Of a stretch of 64,000 nt of DNA, positions 16,968 to 26,125 are shown one piece after another. Numbering within the stretch: the stretch's first letter is position 1; the number at the start of each line of letters is the position of its first letter. The DNA lies in contig NZ_AP022561.1 in assembly GCF_010726245.1 (NCBI RefSeq), forward strand, positions 5,766,001-5,830,000. Direction: 5' to 3'. Position numbers and translations under genes: made by a program. The notes beneath the pieces were generated by a model. That model worked only from the letters and a program-made list of their open reading frames with translations, did no database searches and was not told the origin of the DNA. Origin of the DNA: Mycolicibacterium aichiense. GTDB taxonomy: Bacteria > Actinomycetota > Actinomycetes > Mycobacteriales > Mycobacteriaceae.

Positions 16968-17974
16968 GCGAAGGTGACGACGACCTTGTCAGCGGCACCC
17001 GGCGTCAGCGCGGTCTGTAGCGCGCCCTGCACGTCGCCGAAATCGAAGGTGTGGCTGACGATCACCGCGTACTTCTCCCAGTCGGCCACGAGATCCGCGG
17101 TCACTTCGAAGATTTCGGTGGGATAGCCCATCGATCCGACGACGGTGATCTCGTTGGCCATGATGTTGACGAAGTCCACCGGCACCGGCTCCTTGTGCAC
17201 AGCGACCACCCCCAGCCGTGCACCGATTTGTGCTGACGCCAGCGCGGTGGTGACCACCGATGGTGCGCCGGCCGCGTCCAGGTAGATGTCGGTGCCCGAT
17301 TTACCCGGCCACATCGCCGCGCCCTTGCCGTGCAACGCGATGAGGCGCCGCGCCACATCCTCATCGCCGGCGTTGATCACCGAGTCGGCGCCGACGGCCA
17401 GCGCCTTGTCCAGCCGCGATCCGATCAGGTCCACCACCGTCACGTGATTGACGCCCAACGCCTTATAGGCGATGGTGGCGCCCAGCCCGATCGGCCCGGC
17501 ACCGAAGACCGCGACCTTGTCCGCCGGCGTGGGTTTGGTCTGGTTGACCGCGTGCCGGGCGACGGCCATCGGTTCGTTGAGGGCGGCGACCTCGAACGGG
17601 ATGTCGGTCGGGATCACCTCGATGCTCTGCCCTCGCACCGCGTTTTCGACGAGGAGGTATTCGGCCAGCGCGCCGGTGGCCCCGCCGTTACCGATGATTC
17701 CGCTCGGGGCGCCGATGGGGTTGATCACCACGTGGTCGCCGACGTTGATGCCGGTGACGTCGCGGCCGACCTCGACGACCTCACCCGCCGGTTCGTGCCC
17801 GAGCGGCATCCGTCCCTGACGAGGGGGCAGCCCGCCCATCGAGATGTAGAGCGCGTCCGAGCCGCAGATTCCGCAGGCTCTGATCTTCACCAGCACGTCA
17901 GCTGGTCCCACCACCGGATCGGCGACATCGACGACCTCGGTCTGACCCGCGCCGGTGATCATTGTTGCTCTCAT
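16964..17974 (-). CDS. Zinc-type medium-chain alcohol dehydrogenase
   Basis: 336 residues from the ATG at 17974, behind AGGGACCAG; a GTG at 17986 adds four residues. MDR features are Cys in RACGICGSD, the GHEPAGEVVEVG zinc/His-Glu motif, and GAGPIGLGATIAYKALG as the nucleotide loop. The structural-zinc lobe with four clustered Cys is missing, as in the threonine/sorbitol dehydrogenase-like subset. It oxidises an alcohol with NAD(P). It converges with the luciferase-like gene (stops overlap in CTAG) and is divergent from an SDR gene. It fits oxidation of a P450-made alcohol, by inference. Confidence 0.85.
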   Translation of the reverse strand: MRATMITGAGQTEVVDVADPVVGPADVLVKIRACGICGSDALYISMGGLPPRQGRMPLGHEPAGEVVEVGRDVTGINVGDHVVINPIGAPSGIIGNGGATGALAEYLLVENAVRGQSIEVIPTDIPFEVAALNEPMAVARHAVNQTKPTPADKVAVFGAGPIGLGATIAYKALGVNHVTVVDLIGSRLDKALAVGADSVINAGDEDVARRLIALHGKGAAMWPGKSGTDIYLDAAGAPSVVTTALASAQIGARLGVVAVHKEPVPVDFVNIMANEITVVGSMGYPTEIFEVTADLVADWEKYAVIVSHTFDFGDVQGALQTALTPGAADKVVVTFA

Positions 17975-18100
17975 CTGGTCCCTCACAATTCAACTGGCAC
18001 AAAGCTTTTCGAATAGTCGACGGTTGACACCAGCGGCGCCGAGCCCTACCGTGACCGACATGGTAAGGCACACGGCCACCGGGCTGTCCCTGTTCTCGCG

Positions 18101-18853
18101 ATGAGCAAGCCACTCGCCGGGCGCCGCGCGGTGGTCACCGGTGCGGCCAGCGGGCTGGGCGCCGCAGCTGTCCGGGCACTCACGAAGGCCGGCGCCGAGG
18201 TGGTCGCGACCTATCACCAGACCGAACCCACCGACGACTCCCAGGCCATCTGGGTGCAGTGCGACGCCCGGGATGGCGACTCGGTGAACGCGATGATCGA
18301 CGCCGCGGTGGCGGCGATGGGCGGCCTCGACATACTGGTCAACGCGGCGGGACTGTGGCATCAGGGCGTGCCCGGTCACATCACCGCCGCCGACATCGAC
18401 TTCGTTCTCGACACCAACGTCAAGACCACGATCCTCACCAACCAGGCCGCGCATGCGGTGATGCGCAAATCCGGCGGGCGCATCATCAATTTCGGCTCGG
18501 CCGAGGCGGTGATGGGCAGCCCGATCTCCGCGGTGTACGCCGCGGCGAAGGGTGCGGTGCAGGCCTGGACCCGCTCAGCGGCCAAGGCCTGGGCGTCGGA
18601 CAACGTAACGGTCAACGCGCTGGCGCCGGCGATGCAGACGCGCGGAGCGGACCGGCTTCGCGAATTCCTCGGCCCGGATGCGGCGCCGTTCATCGATCAG
18701 CAGATCAAAGCCACGATCCCGCTCGGTGGCGCGCTCGGCGATCCCGACCGCGACCTCGGCCCCGTGCTGGTGTTCCTGGCCGGTGAGGGCTCGCACTTTA
18801 TCACCGGCCAACTGCTGCCGGTCGATGGTGGGCTGATCATGGTCGGCGGCTGA
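18101..18853 (+). CDS. Short-chain dehydrogenase/reductase
   Basis: 250 residues. It has TGAASGLGAAAV (Rossmann loop, about residues 14-25), a VNAAGLW segment in place of NNAG, and a YxxxK site in VYAAAKGAV with an upstream Ser in NFGSAEA. The C-terminal ITGQLLPVDGG is canonical. It is divergent from the zinc ADH across 126 bp containing a TTGACA box (18023-18028). A TetR gene follows 24 bp downstream on the same strand and may be cotranscribed. It is probably a second alcohol/ketone redox enzyme of the island; substrate not known. Confidence 0.85.
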   Translation: MSKPLAGRRAVVTGAASGLGAAAVRALTKAGAEVVATYHQTEPTDDSQAIWVQCDARDGDSVNAMIDAAVAAMGGLDILVNAAGLWHQGVPGHITAADIDFVLDTNVKTTILTNQAAHAVMRKSGGRIINFGSAEAVMGSPISAVYAAAKGAVQAWTRSAAKAWASDNVTVNALAPAMQTRGADRLREFLGPDAAPFIDQQIKATIPLGGALGDPDRDLGPVLVFLAGEGSHFITGQLLPVDGGLIMVGG

Positions 18854-18877
18854 CTAGCGAACCGTACGATCTGGCGG

Positions 18878-19498
18878 ATGGGAACAACGGGTCGTCCCCT
18901 GCGCGCAGAACGGGCACTGCTCGCCGGCGATGAGGCGCGCCACCGACTGCTCGAGGCCGCCAGCCGGTGCATCGTGCGCCGGGGCAACACCCAGATCCGA
19001 ATGGCTGAAGTCGCCGCCGAAGCCGGTGTGGTCCGCTCGACCGTCTACCGCTATTTCCCATCCCGCGACGATCTTCTGCTCGGGTTGCTGCTGACCAGGA
19101 TCGACGCTGCGCTGGCCGCGCACGTCGCATCGCTACCGCAGCCCGACGATGCGTCGGCCTCGATCCAGGAACTGATGCTCGTTCCCGTCCAGTCCGTGGT
19201 CGGCGACGCGTTGAACGAGGCCTTGATGTCGGGTGAGAGTACGGCGGTGGCGACCGCACTCGAAATCGGCTCCGAGCAGATCGTCGACGTCGTCCTGCGG
19301 CACTACGGTCCGCTGTTCGAACGATGGCAGGCTGACGGCAGTTTGCATCCCGAGCTCGACCCACGGGAGACGGCGCGCTGGCTGCACACCGCGTCGTTGT
19401 TCCTGCTCGCTCCCGTGTGGCGGCATCGGCCGGTCGAGGCCAAGAGACTCTTCGTCGAGCAGTATCTCCTGCGCGCCCTGGTACCGAACTTTGTTTGA
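18878..19498 (+). CDS. TetR-family transcriptional regulator
   Basis: 206 residues. The HTH lies at about residues 25-70 (IRMAEVAAEAGVVRSTVYRYFPSRDDLLLG), followed by a helical ligand domain with two Trp (RWQADG, RWLHTA). It follows the SDR by 24 bp in the same direction and is likely its local regulator. No clear inverted repeat was found between the two. It converges with the FAD monooxygenase, and a hairpin at 19519-19535 separates them. Confidence 0.8.
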   Translation: MGTTGRPLRAERALLAGDEARHRLLEAASRCIVRRGNTQIRMAEVAAEAGVVRSTVYRYFPSRDDLLLGLLLTRIDAALAAHVASLPQPDDASASIQELMLVPVQSVVGDALNEALMSGESTAVATALEIGSEQIVDVVLRHYGPLFERWQADGSLHPELDPRETARWLHTASLFLLAPVWRHRPVEAKRLFVEQYLLRALVPNFV

Positions 19499-19518
19499 CC
19501 GAAATTCTCTGGCAAACA

Positions 19519-19535
19519 GCGCATTTCGAATGCGC
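19519..19535. terminator. Hairpin between convergent genes
   Basis: GCGCATT, loop TCG, AATGCGC: a perfect 7-bp stem in the 39-bp gap between two convergent stops. There is no T-tract, as usual for mycobacterial terminators, so function in both directions is plausible but unproven. Confidence 0.45.
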
Positions 19536-19537
19536 GT

Positions 19538-20746
19538 CTAGCGCCGGGCAAATGGCGGGGCGTGCTCGGGCCGCACCCCGACCCCGACCAGGTAGGCCGG
19601 AATCACCGAGAGCCACGGCAACCGCCGAATCAGCGAGGTGATCGCCGCCGGCGGGTCAGCGTTCTGTCCGTCGAGGATCGGCGCCACCAGCCGCTTGTGC
19701 AGCAGCCGCTGCACGGCCTGGGTGACCGCGGCCGGCGGCAGCCGGCGCTTACGGACAGCGGCCAGGTCGCGGTCGGTGACCGCGCCGCGCCGCAGCGGCT
19801 CGGCCAGCAGTGTCGCCGCGCCCACCGCGTCCTGGATGGCCATGTTGATGCCGACGCCACCGACCGGGGACATCGCGTGGGCCGCATCGCCGAGGCAGAG
19901 CAGTCCGTCGGTGTGCCAACGGCTGAGTCGGTTGAGCCGCACGTCGAGGAACTTCACCTGGTCCAACGAGGTGAGGGTGTCGGTATTGGCCTCCGGAATC
20001 AGCTCGGCCAGTTCGGCTTTCAGCGCGTCCAGCCCGCGTGCCCGCAGTCGGGCGTCGCTGCCCTTCGGGATCAGGTAGGCGAGCTGGAAGTACCCCTCCC
20101 GCGGAATCATGATCAGCACGCGTCCGGCGGTGATCCGGGGAATCAGGGTGTACTCAGCGTTGCTGTCCCGCGGCAGCCGAAACCACCACACGTCGAACGG
20201 CACCGGGAAGTCCCGCGCCACCAGGCCGGCGCTCTGCCGCACGACCGACGTCCGGCCGTCGCAGGCCACGGTCAGATCGGCGCGCAGTTCACCGTCGCCG
20301 TCCGGCGAGGTGTAGCTCACCCCGGTGACCCGGGCGCCGTCGCGCAACAGCCCGGTCACCTCGTGGCACAGCCGCAGCGTGTACGTCGGCTCCGCCTGAC
20401 CGGCCTCGGCCAGCAGGTTGAGCAGATCCCACTGCGGCACCATCGCGATGTACGGGTGGGGCTGCCGCAGCCGGCGGAAGTCCACCATCGTCAGCGATGT
20501 GTCGCCCACCGTGAATTCGGCGTGATCGACCTTGCTGTGCGGCAGTGCCGCGAACCGCTCCCCCAGGCCTAGCTCGTCGAGAAGCCGCAGGGTCGTGGGA
20601 TGTACTGTGTCGCCGCGGAAGTCGCGCAGGAAGTCGGCGTGCTTCTCCAGGACGGTGACCTCGATTCCCGCCCTGGCCAACAGCAGTCCGAGCACCATGC
20701 CGGCGGGGCCGCCGCCGACGATCGCCACCGTCGTGGAGTCGCTCAT
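19538..20746 (-). CDS. FAD-dependent aromatic-type monooxygenase/oxidoreductase
   Basis: 402 residues from the ATG at 20746 (a GTG two codons upstream is less likely). It belongs to the group A flavin hydroxylase fold: GGGPAGMVLGLLLARAG (FAD Rossmann), the DG motif in VACDGRTSVVRQSAG, and the GD motif in CLGDAAHAMSPVGGVGINMAIQDA. Such enzymes use NAD(P)H and O2 to hydroxylate aromatic or related substrates in the cytosol. It stands alone between a convergent TetR and the kup gene. The substrate is not predictable. Related proteins exist that act on quinones or polyketides. Confidence 0.85.
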   Translation of the reverse strand: MSDSTTVAIVGGGPAGMVLGLLLARAGIEVTVLEKHADFLRDFRGDTVHPTTLRLLDELGLGERFAALPHSKVDHAEFTVGDTSLTMVDFRRLRQPHPYIAMVPQWDLLNLLAEAGQAEPTYTLRLCHEVTGLLRDGARVTGVSYTSPDGDGELRADLTVACDGRTSVVRQSAGLVARDFPVPFDVWWFRLPRDSNAEYTLIPRITAGRVLIMIPREGYFQLAYLIPKGSDARLRARGLDALKAELAELIPEANTDTLTSLDQVKFLDVRLNRLSRWHTDGLLCLGDAAHAMSPVGGVGINMAIQDAVGAATLLAEPLRRGAVTDRDLAAVRKRRLPPAAVTQAVQRLLHKRLVAPILDGQNADPPAAITSLIRRLPWLSVIPAYLVGVGVRPEHAPPFARR

Positions 20747-20782
20747 GGGCACACCGTAGTCACGGCGGGTGAACGCGTGGAG

Positions 20783-22684
20783 CTAAACCTGAATACGGGA
20801 GCCGATCAGCACCGTCTGAGAGGTCGGCAGGCCGAAGTATCCCGCGGAATCTGCGGCCATCAACGATGTGGCGATGAAGATCCGCTTGCGCCAGGGCGCC
20901 ATCGTCGGCTGATCACCGGGAATCAGTTCGATCTTGGACAAAAAGTAGGAGGTGCTGTCGAGGTCGATGTCACCGCCGACGTCGGACGGGTCCACCAACC
21001 GCAACGCCGCCGGCACGTCGGGTCGCTCCATGTAACCGAATTGGGCTGCCACGTAATAAATGCCGTCATCCGGATCGCCGAGGTCGTCGACGGTGATCCG
21101 CTCGCCGTCGGGCACCCGGGGCAACGGCGGAACGACGATCGACAGAATGATCACCCGCTCGGGCACGACGTGGTTGTGGTCGACGTTGGCCCGCATCGAC
21201 AACGGCGCCGTCTCGCTCTCCCGGTTCAGGAATACCGCGGTGCCAGGGATCCGCGGATAGGGCGGGGTGTGGTTGTTGATCTCGTCGATGAAGGGCTGCA
21301 GCGGTCCTTCGGCTTTGTCGCGGGCGCTCACCACGATCGCGCTGCCCCGCTGCCAGGTGATCAGCACCGTGAAGGTGACCAGACCGATCAGCAGCGGCAG
21401 CCACGCGCCGTGCACGAGCTTGGTCAGGTTGGCCGCCAGGAACATCAGGTCGACCGTCAGCAGTGCACCGCCGCCGATGATCACCATCCACAGCGGCCAC
21501 CGCCACCGGGTGTGGGCGATGTACAGGAACAACAGGGTGGTGATGGTGATGGTGCCGGTGACGGCCATCCCGTAGGCGTAGCCCAGTGCAGCCGAGCTCC
21601 GGAACGCGAACACCAGGATCAGCACCGCCACCATCAGCATCCCGTTGATCCAGGGGACGTAGATCTGACCGATAGACGACGCCGAGGTGTGGGCGATCCG
21701 CAGTCGCGGCAGGTAGCCGAGTTGCGCCGCCTGCGAGGCCACCGAATACGCGCCGGTGATCACCGCCTGCGACGCGATCACCGTCGCGGCGGTGGCCAGG
21801 ATCGCCATCGGGAGCTCCCACCCGGGTGGCACCAGCAGGAAGAACGGCGCGTTGACCACACTCTGATTGCCCAGCAGCAGCGCACCCTGGCCGAGGTAGT
21901 TGAGCACCAGCGCCGGGAGCACGAGACCCAGCCAGCCCCAGGTGATCGCCTTGCGGCCGAAGTGGCCCATGTCGGCGTAGAGCGCCTCGGCGCCGGTGAC
22001 CGACAGCACGACGGCGGCGAGTGCGAAGAACGCGATGTGGAAGTGGCCGAAGATGAACTCCAGCGCGTAGGTCGGCGACAGTGCCTTCAGGATCTGCGGA
22101 TGCCCGGAGATACCCCGCACCCCGCACGCGCCGATCACGAGGAACCAGACGATCATCACCGGGCCGAAGAACCGTCCCACCGCCGCCGTGCCGCGCCGCT
22201 GCACCGCGAACAGCCCGACGATGATGACCGCGGTGATCGGCACCACCAACTCCGACAGCGACGGGTCGACGACCTTGAGGCCCTCCACCGCGGACAGCAC
22301 CGAAATGGCCGGGGTGATCATGCTGTCGCCGAAAAACAGTGCGGCGCCCAGGATTCCGAGCGCCGACAACGCGGCGATGACCCGCGGACTGGATCTGCGT
22401 CCGAGCCTGCGCACCAGCGTGATGAGGGCCATCACGCCACCCTCACCGTCGTTGTCGGCGTGCATGACCAGGGTGACGTAGGTCAGCGTGACGATGACCA
22501 TCACCGACCAGAAGATCAGCGACACCACGCCGTAGACGTTGGCGGGGGTGATCGGCACGGGGTGCGGGTCGCCTGGATTGAACAGCGTCTGCACGGTGTA
22601 GATGGGGCTGGTGCCGATGTCGCCGAACACCACGCCCAGCGCACCGATGACGATGCCGGTGCGGGCCTTGGTCGCCGTGCTCAC
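20783..22684 (-). CDS. kup: Kup-family potassium uptake transporter
   Basis: 633 residues from a GTG at 22684, which has GGGAG just upstream; an ATG at 22741 would add 19 residues of Arg-rich leader. The start of the domain, GALGVVFGDIGTSPIYTVQ, is the Kup/HAK signature. About twelve hydrophobic helices follow, then a soluble C-terminal domain of about 190 residues. It imports K+ with H+. The gene is divergent from the lactate-oxidation operon across about 97 bp. Kup is not universal in mycobacteria. No K+ or c-di-AMP riboswitch was recognised upstream. Confidence 0.95.
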   Translation of the reverse strand: MSTATKARTGIVIGALGVVFGDIGTSPIYTVQTLFNPGDPHPVPITPANVYGVVSLIFWSVMVIVTLTYVTLVMHADNDGEGGVMALITLVRRLGRRSSPRVIAALSALGILGAALFFGDSMITPAISVLSAVEGLKVVDPSLSELVVPITAVIIVGLFAVQRRGTAAVGRFFGPVMIVWFLVIGACGVRGISGHPQILKALSPTYALEFIFGHFHIAFFALAAVVLSVTGAEALYADMGHFGRKAITWGWLGLVLPALVLNYLGQGALLLGNQSVVNAPFFLLVPPGWELPMAILATAATVIASQAVITGAYSVASQAAQLGYLPRLRIAHTSASSIGQIYVPWINGMLMVAVLILVFAFRSSAALGYAYGMAVTGTITITTLLFLYIAHTRWRWPLWMVIIGGGALLTVDLMFLAANLTKLVHGAWLPLLIGLVTFTVLITWQRGSAIVVSARDKAEGPLQPFIDEINNHTPPYPRIPGTAVFLNRESETAPLSMRANVDHNHVVPERVIILSIVVPPLPRVPDGERITVDDLGDPDDGIYYVAAQFGYMERPDVPAALRLVDPSDVGGDIDLDSTSYFLSKIELIPGDQPTMAPWRKRIFIATSLMAADSAGYFGLPTSQTVLIGSRIQV

Positions 22685-22781
22685 TCCCCACCCCGTTTCT
22701 CGGTGCGCCCGGCGTCGGGTCCCGGCGACGTGGAGGCTCATGGTAACTGCCGAGATGCCGTCCCGACGTACGGTGGAACAG

Positions 22782-23525
22782 ATGCGTATTGCCCTGTTCG
22801 CGACATGTCTGGCCGACGCGATGTTTCCGCGGGCCGCGATCGCGACTGTCGAACTGCTGGAACGGCTCGGGCATCACGTGGTCTTCCCGGCCGACCAGAC
22901 GTGCTGCGGTCAGATGCACATCAACACCGGCTATCTCGGTCAGGCGACCGGCTTGGTCCGCCACCACCTCGAGGTGTTCGAGAACAGCGGATGCGACGTG
23001 GTGGTCGCGCCATCGGGATCATGCGTCGGCTCGGTCCGCCACCAGCACGCGATGGTGGCCCGGCGGGCCGGTGACACCGCGCTGGCGCAGCGCGCCGAGG
23101 CCATGGCGGCACGCACCTACGAGCTGTCCGAATTGTTGGTCGACGTGCTCGATGTGCGCGATGTCGGTGCCTACTATCCGCATCGGGTCACCTACCACCC
23201 GACCTGTCATTCGCTGCGGCTGTTGCGTGTCGGTGACAAGCCCCTGCAATTGCTTCGCCACGTGCGCGGGCTGACCCTGGTGGAGCTCGCCGACGCGGAC
23301 ACCTGCTGCGGATTCGGTGGCACCTTCGCGATCAAGAACGCCGACACCTCCACCGCGATGCTGGCCGACAAGATGTCTGCGGTCATCGCTTCGCGCGCCG
23401 AAGTGTGTGCCGCCGGAGACAGTTCATGCCTGATGCACATCGGCGGTGGCCTGAGCCGGATGCGGTCGGCGGTGCGCACCGTGCATCTCGCCGAGATCCT
23501 GGCCGCGACGGAGCCCCCGCGATGA
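22782..23525 (+). CDS. lutA: Lactate utilisation protein LutA/LldE (CCG-domain Fe-S)
   Basis: 247 residues from the ATG at 22782, behind GGTGGA; upstream in-frame ATGs lie in the Kup-proximal region. Two cysteine-rich CCG domains are visible: QTCCGQM with its later Cys, and TYHPTCHSLR with ADADTCCGFGG. This is the glycolate-oxidase/heterodisulfide-reductase-like subunit of the LutABC L-lactate oxidising complex (L-lactate to pyruvate). The stop overlaps the ATG of the next gene (ATGA), giving a coupled lutA-lutB-lutC operon. No FadR/LldR-type regulator is adjacent. Confidence 0.9.
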   Translation: MRIALFATCLADAMFPRAAIATVELLERLGHHVVFPADQTCCGQMHINTGYLGQATGLVRHHLEVFENSGCDVVVAPSGSCVGSVRHQHAMVARRAGDTALAQRAEAMAARTYELSELLVDVLDVRDVGAYYPHRVTYHPTCHSLRLLRVGDKPLQLLRHVRGLTLVELADADTCCGFGGTFAIKNADTSTAMLADKMSAVIASRAEVCAAGDSSCLMHIGGGLSRMRSAVRTVHLAEILAATEPPR

Positions 23526-24979
23526 CGCGGTTCCTCGGCGTTCCCGGCATCGGCAATCTGCGCGGCACCGAACCGTTCCCGCAAGCGGCGCGACGGGAGC
23601 TGGCCAATACCCAGATGCGCCGCAATGTCGGCCACGCCACCCGAACCATCCGCACCAAACGGCTTGGGGCCGTTGCCGAATGCGCGGACTGGGAACAGCT
23701 GCGGGCCGCGGGCAGCGCACTCAAGCAGGAGGTGATGGCCCGGCTTCCGGAGTTGCTCGAGGAGCTGGAAGCCAATGTGGTCGCCCGCGGCGGCGTGGTG
23801 CACTGGGCGCGCGACGCCGCCGAAGCCAACCAAATCGTGACCGGGTTGGTCCGCGCGACCGGCGCTGACGAGGTGGTCAAGGTCAAGTCGATGGCCACCC
23901 AGGAGATCGGGCTCAACGAGCACTTGGCGGCCGAGGGTATCTCGGCGATCGAGACCGACCTCGCCGAGCTGATCGTCCAACTGGGGCGCGACACCCCCAG
24001 TCACATCCTGGTTCCGGCAATCCATCGCAACCGCGCCGAGATCCGCGAGATCTTCGTGCGTGAGATGCCCGATGCCGGTGAGCTGACCGATGACCCGCGG
24101 GTCCTTGCGATGGCGGCCCGCGCGCATCTGCGCCGAAAGTTCCTGTCCGCCAAGGTCGCCGTCAGCGGTGCGAATTTCGCGGTCGCCGAGACCGGGACAT
24201 TGGCCGTCGTCGAATCCGAAGGTAATGGCCGGATGTGCCTGACCCTGCCGCAGACGCTGATCACGGTGATGGGCATCGAGAAGGTGGTGCCCCGGTTCAC
24301 CGACCTCGAGGTGTTCATGCAGCTACTGCCGCGATCGTCGACGGCCGAACGGATGAATCCGTACACCTCGATGTGGACCGGTGTGCATCCCGGTGACGGA
24401 CCCCAGGAGTTCCATCTGGTGCTGCTGGACAACGGACGCACCGCGGTGCTCGGGGACGCCGTCGGCCGCGCGGCGCTGCACTGCATCCGCTGCAGCGCCT
24501 GCCTGAATGTCTGCCCGGTCTACGAACGCACCGGCGGCCACGCCTACGGCTCGATCTATCCCGGCCCAATCGGTGCGATCCTGAGCCCGCAGCTGACCGG
24601 GACGCAGGGCCACGACGACCCCAACGCCTCCCTGCCGTATGCGTCGTCGTTGTGCGGTGCGTGTTTCGACGCGTGCCCGGTGCGGATCGACATCCCGTCG
24701 ATTCTGGTGCACCTACGGGCCGCCCAGGTCGACGGCCATCGGGCGGTCGGTCAGGACCTGGCGATGGGTGCCGCCGCGTGGGCGATGGCCTCGCCCGGAC
24801 GATTCGCCGCGGCCGAGAAGCTTCTCGCCGCCGGGCGGCTGGTGGCGGGTGCCGATCAGCGCATCACCGCCCTGCCGTGGCCGGCGTCGCGCTGGACCAC
24901 CAGCCGTGACGTGCCCGCACCGCCAGCGGAGACGTTCCGCCAGTGGTGGGCCCGCACCCACGACGAGGCGTCCCGTTGA
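23522..24979 (+). CDS. lutB: Lactate utilisation protein LutB/LldF (double [4Fe-4S])
   Basis: 485 residues from the ATG at 23522. Two ferredoxin motifs, CIRCSACLNVCP from about residue 321 and CGACFDACP from about 378, bind two [4Fe-4S] clusters. The N-terminal part contains the LUD-domain wording (VKVKSMATQEIGLNEHL, AVAETGTLAVVESEGNGRM). This is the central subunit of LutABC. Overlaps of 4 bp with lutA and 3 bp with lutC show an intact operon. Confidence 0.92.
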   Translation: MTRFLGVPGIGNLRGTEPFPQAARRELANTQMRRNVGHATRTIRTKRLGAVAECADWEQLRAAGSALKQEVMARLPELLEELEANVVARGGVVHWARDAAEANQIVTGLVRATGADEVVKVKSMATQEIGLNEHLAAEGISAIETDLAELIVQLGRDTPSHILVPAIHRNRAEIREIFVREMPDAGELTDDPRVLAMAARAHLRRKFLSAKVAVSGANFAVAETGTLAVVESEGNGRMCLTLPQTLITVMGIEKVVPRFTDLEVFMQLLPRSSTAERMNPYTSMWTGVHPGDGPQEFHLVLLDNGRTAVLGDAVGRAALHCIRCSACLNVCPVYERTGGHAYGSIYPGPIGAILSPQLTGTQGHDDPNASLPYASSLCGACFDACPVRIDIPSILVHLRAAQVDGHRAVGQDLAMGAAAWAMASPGRFAAAEKLLAAGRLVAGADQRITALPWPASRWTTSRDVPAPPAETFRQWWARTHDEASR

Positions 24980-25596
24980 ACGGGACACGTCGCATCGTCC
25001 TCGACCGGATCCGCGGCGCGCTCGCGGCGGCCCCGCCCGACCCCGTCGAGGTGCCGCGTGACTACGACCGGGAGCCCGCGCAGGGACCGGGTGACGCCGA
25101 GCGCTTCGCCCGGACGGTCGCCGAATACCAGGCCCAGGTGCTGCGGATCGATGCCGCCACGATCGCGGCCACGGTCGCCGAGCTGACCGGTGCGGGCGCT
25201 CGGGTGGCGATACCGTCGGGACTGCCCACCGAGTGGGTCGACGGCATCGACACCGCCGTCGACGACCCTGAAAATCGTTTGGCGGTAACCGAACTCGACA
25301 CCGCCGCCGCCGTCGTCACCGGATGCGCCCTGGGCATCGCGGCCACCGGAACCATCGTCCTGGACGCCGGGCCCACCCAGGGCCGGCGAGCACTGACCCT
25401 GGTCCCCGACCATCACATCTGCGTCGTCTTCACCGACCAGATCGTCGACACCGTCCCGCAGGCGTTAGCCGCCCTGGACCCGGAGCGACCGCTGACCTTC
25501 ATCTCCGGACCGAGCGCCACCAGCGACATCGAACTCAACCGGGTCGAAGGTGTACACGGCCCCCGCAGACTTGACGTGCTGCTGATCAGCCGGTGA
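24976..25596 (+). CDS. lutC: Lactate utilisation protein LutC/LldG
   Basis: 206 residues from a TTG at 24976 that overlaps the lutB stop (TTGA); a GTG at 24943 would add eleven residues. The LUD/DUF162 wording is intact: ALGIAATGTIVLDAGPTQGRRALTLVPDHHICVV, then FISGPSATSDIELNRVEGVHGPRRL (segments abbreviated by position). It is the third LutABC subunit, without Fe-S motifs. It completes the L-lactate oxidation operon, which uses no flavin LldD-type enzyme. Confidence 0.9.
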   Translation: MNGTRRIVLDRIRGALAAAPPDPVEVPRDYDREPAQGPGDAERFARTVAEYQAQVLRIDAATIAATVAELTGAGARVAIPSGLPTEWVDGIDTAVDDPENRLAVTELDTAAAVVTGCALGIAATGTIVLDAGPTQGRRALTLVPDHHICVVFTDQIVDTVPQALAALDPERPLTFISGPSATSDIELNRVEGVHGPRRLDVLLISR

Positions 25597-25671
25597 CATT
25601 GCAGAATCCGCTTATTTCTCGCGGCGGCACGGCATAGATTTCTACAGCGGAGCTACGAAGGGAGCCGGGCG

Positions 25672-26124
25672 TTGCGGACTTTGGCGATAGGCATTGCGCT
25701 CACGGCGGCCGCGGTGACGTTGGCCCCGCCAGCTTCCGCAGAACTGTGGCCCGGCAACTACAACTTCATCATCCCGGACCGCCGGGACTTCCATACCTGG
25801 GCGTGGGGCGCCGCTCCGTGCCCGGGAGAGATCGTGTTCAACCCGACCTGCGTGCGCGTCTCGGCCAACCCGATGCCGATCGCCAAGGCATACCCCTGGT
25901 ACGGCATCGCGACACTGAACAACGGGCAGTACACGATGACCGTCGACAATCCGGACGGATTGCGCTGCGGCGACATCTATTACGGTCCGGTCATCCCCAC
26001 CCGCGATGTCTTCACCTGGGATGCCAAGACGCTGTCGGGAACCATGGAATCGTCGTTCGACGTCGGCTGCGACGGGGCGCCGGGCGGCACCTTCACCTAC
26101 CCGTTCTGGCTGACCCGGCTCTGA
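25672..26124 (+). CDS. Small secreted protein, unknown function
   Basis: 150 residues from a TTG at 25672, behind GAAGGGAG. A signal peptide is clear: Arg near the start, hydrophobic stretch IAIGIALTAAAVTLA, and an A-S-A-E-like cleavage site near residue 24. The mature part is about 125 residues, rich in Trp/Tyr/Pro, with four Cys (PCPGE, NPTCV, LRCGD, DVGCD) that could make two disulfides. The YxMTVDNPDG and FTYPFWLTRL wording recurs in mycobacterial exported proteins. It converges with the rhomboid gene with one base between stops. I do not recognise a function. Confidence 0.75.
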   Translation: MRTLAIGIALTAAAVTLAPPASAELWPGNYNFIIPDRRDFHTWAWGAAPCPGEIVFNPTCVRVSANPMPIAKAYPWYGIATLNNGQYTMTVDNPDGLRCGDIYYGPVIPTRDVFTWDAKTLSGTMESSFDVGCDGAPGGTFTYPFWLTRL

Positions 26125-26125
26125 G

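Noticed and set aside
22685-22781. Possible K+ or c-di-AMP riboswitch between kup and lutA
   Set aside because: The gap is about 97 bp, too short for a ydaO-type element, and no conserved core could be matched.
20600-23074. Open frame of 824 codons on the plus strand, His/Arg/Gln-rich
   Set aside because: It is opposite kup, which has clear Kup motifs. Composition is what the reverse of a GC-rich gene gives, with no domain recognisable.
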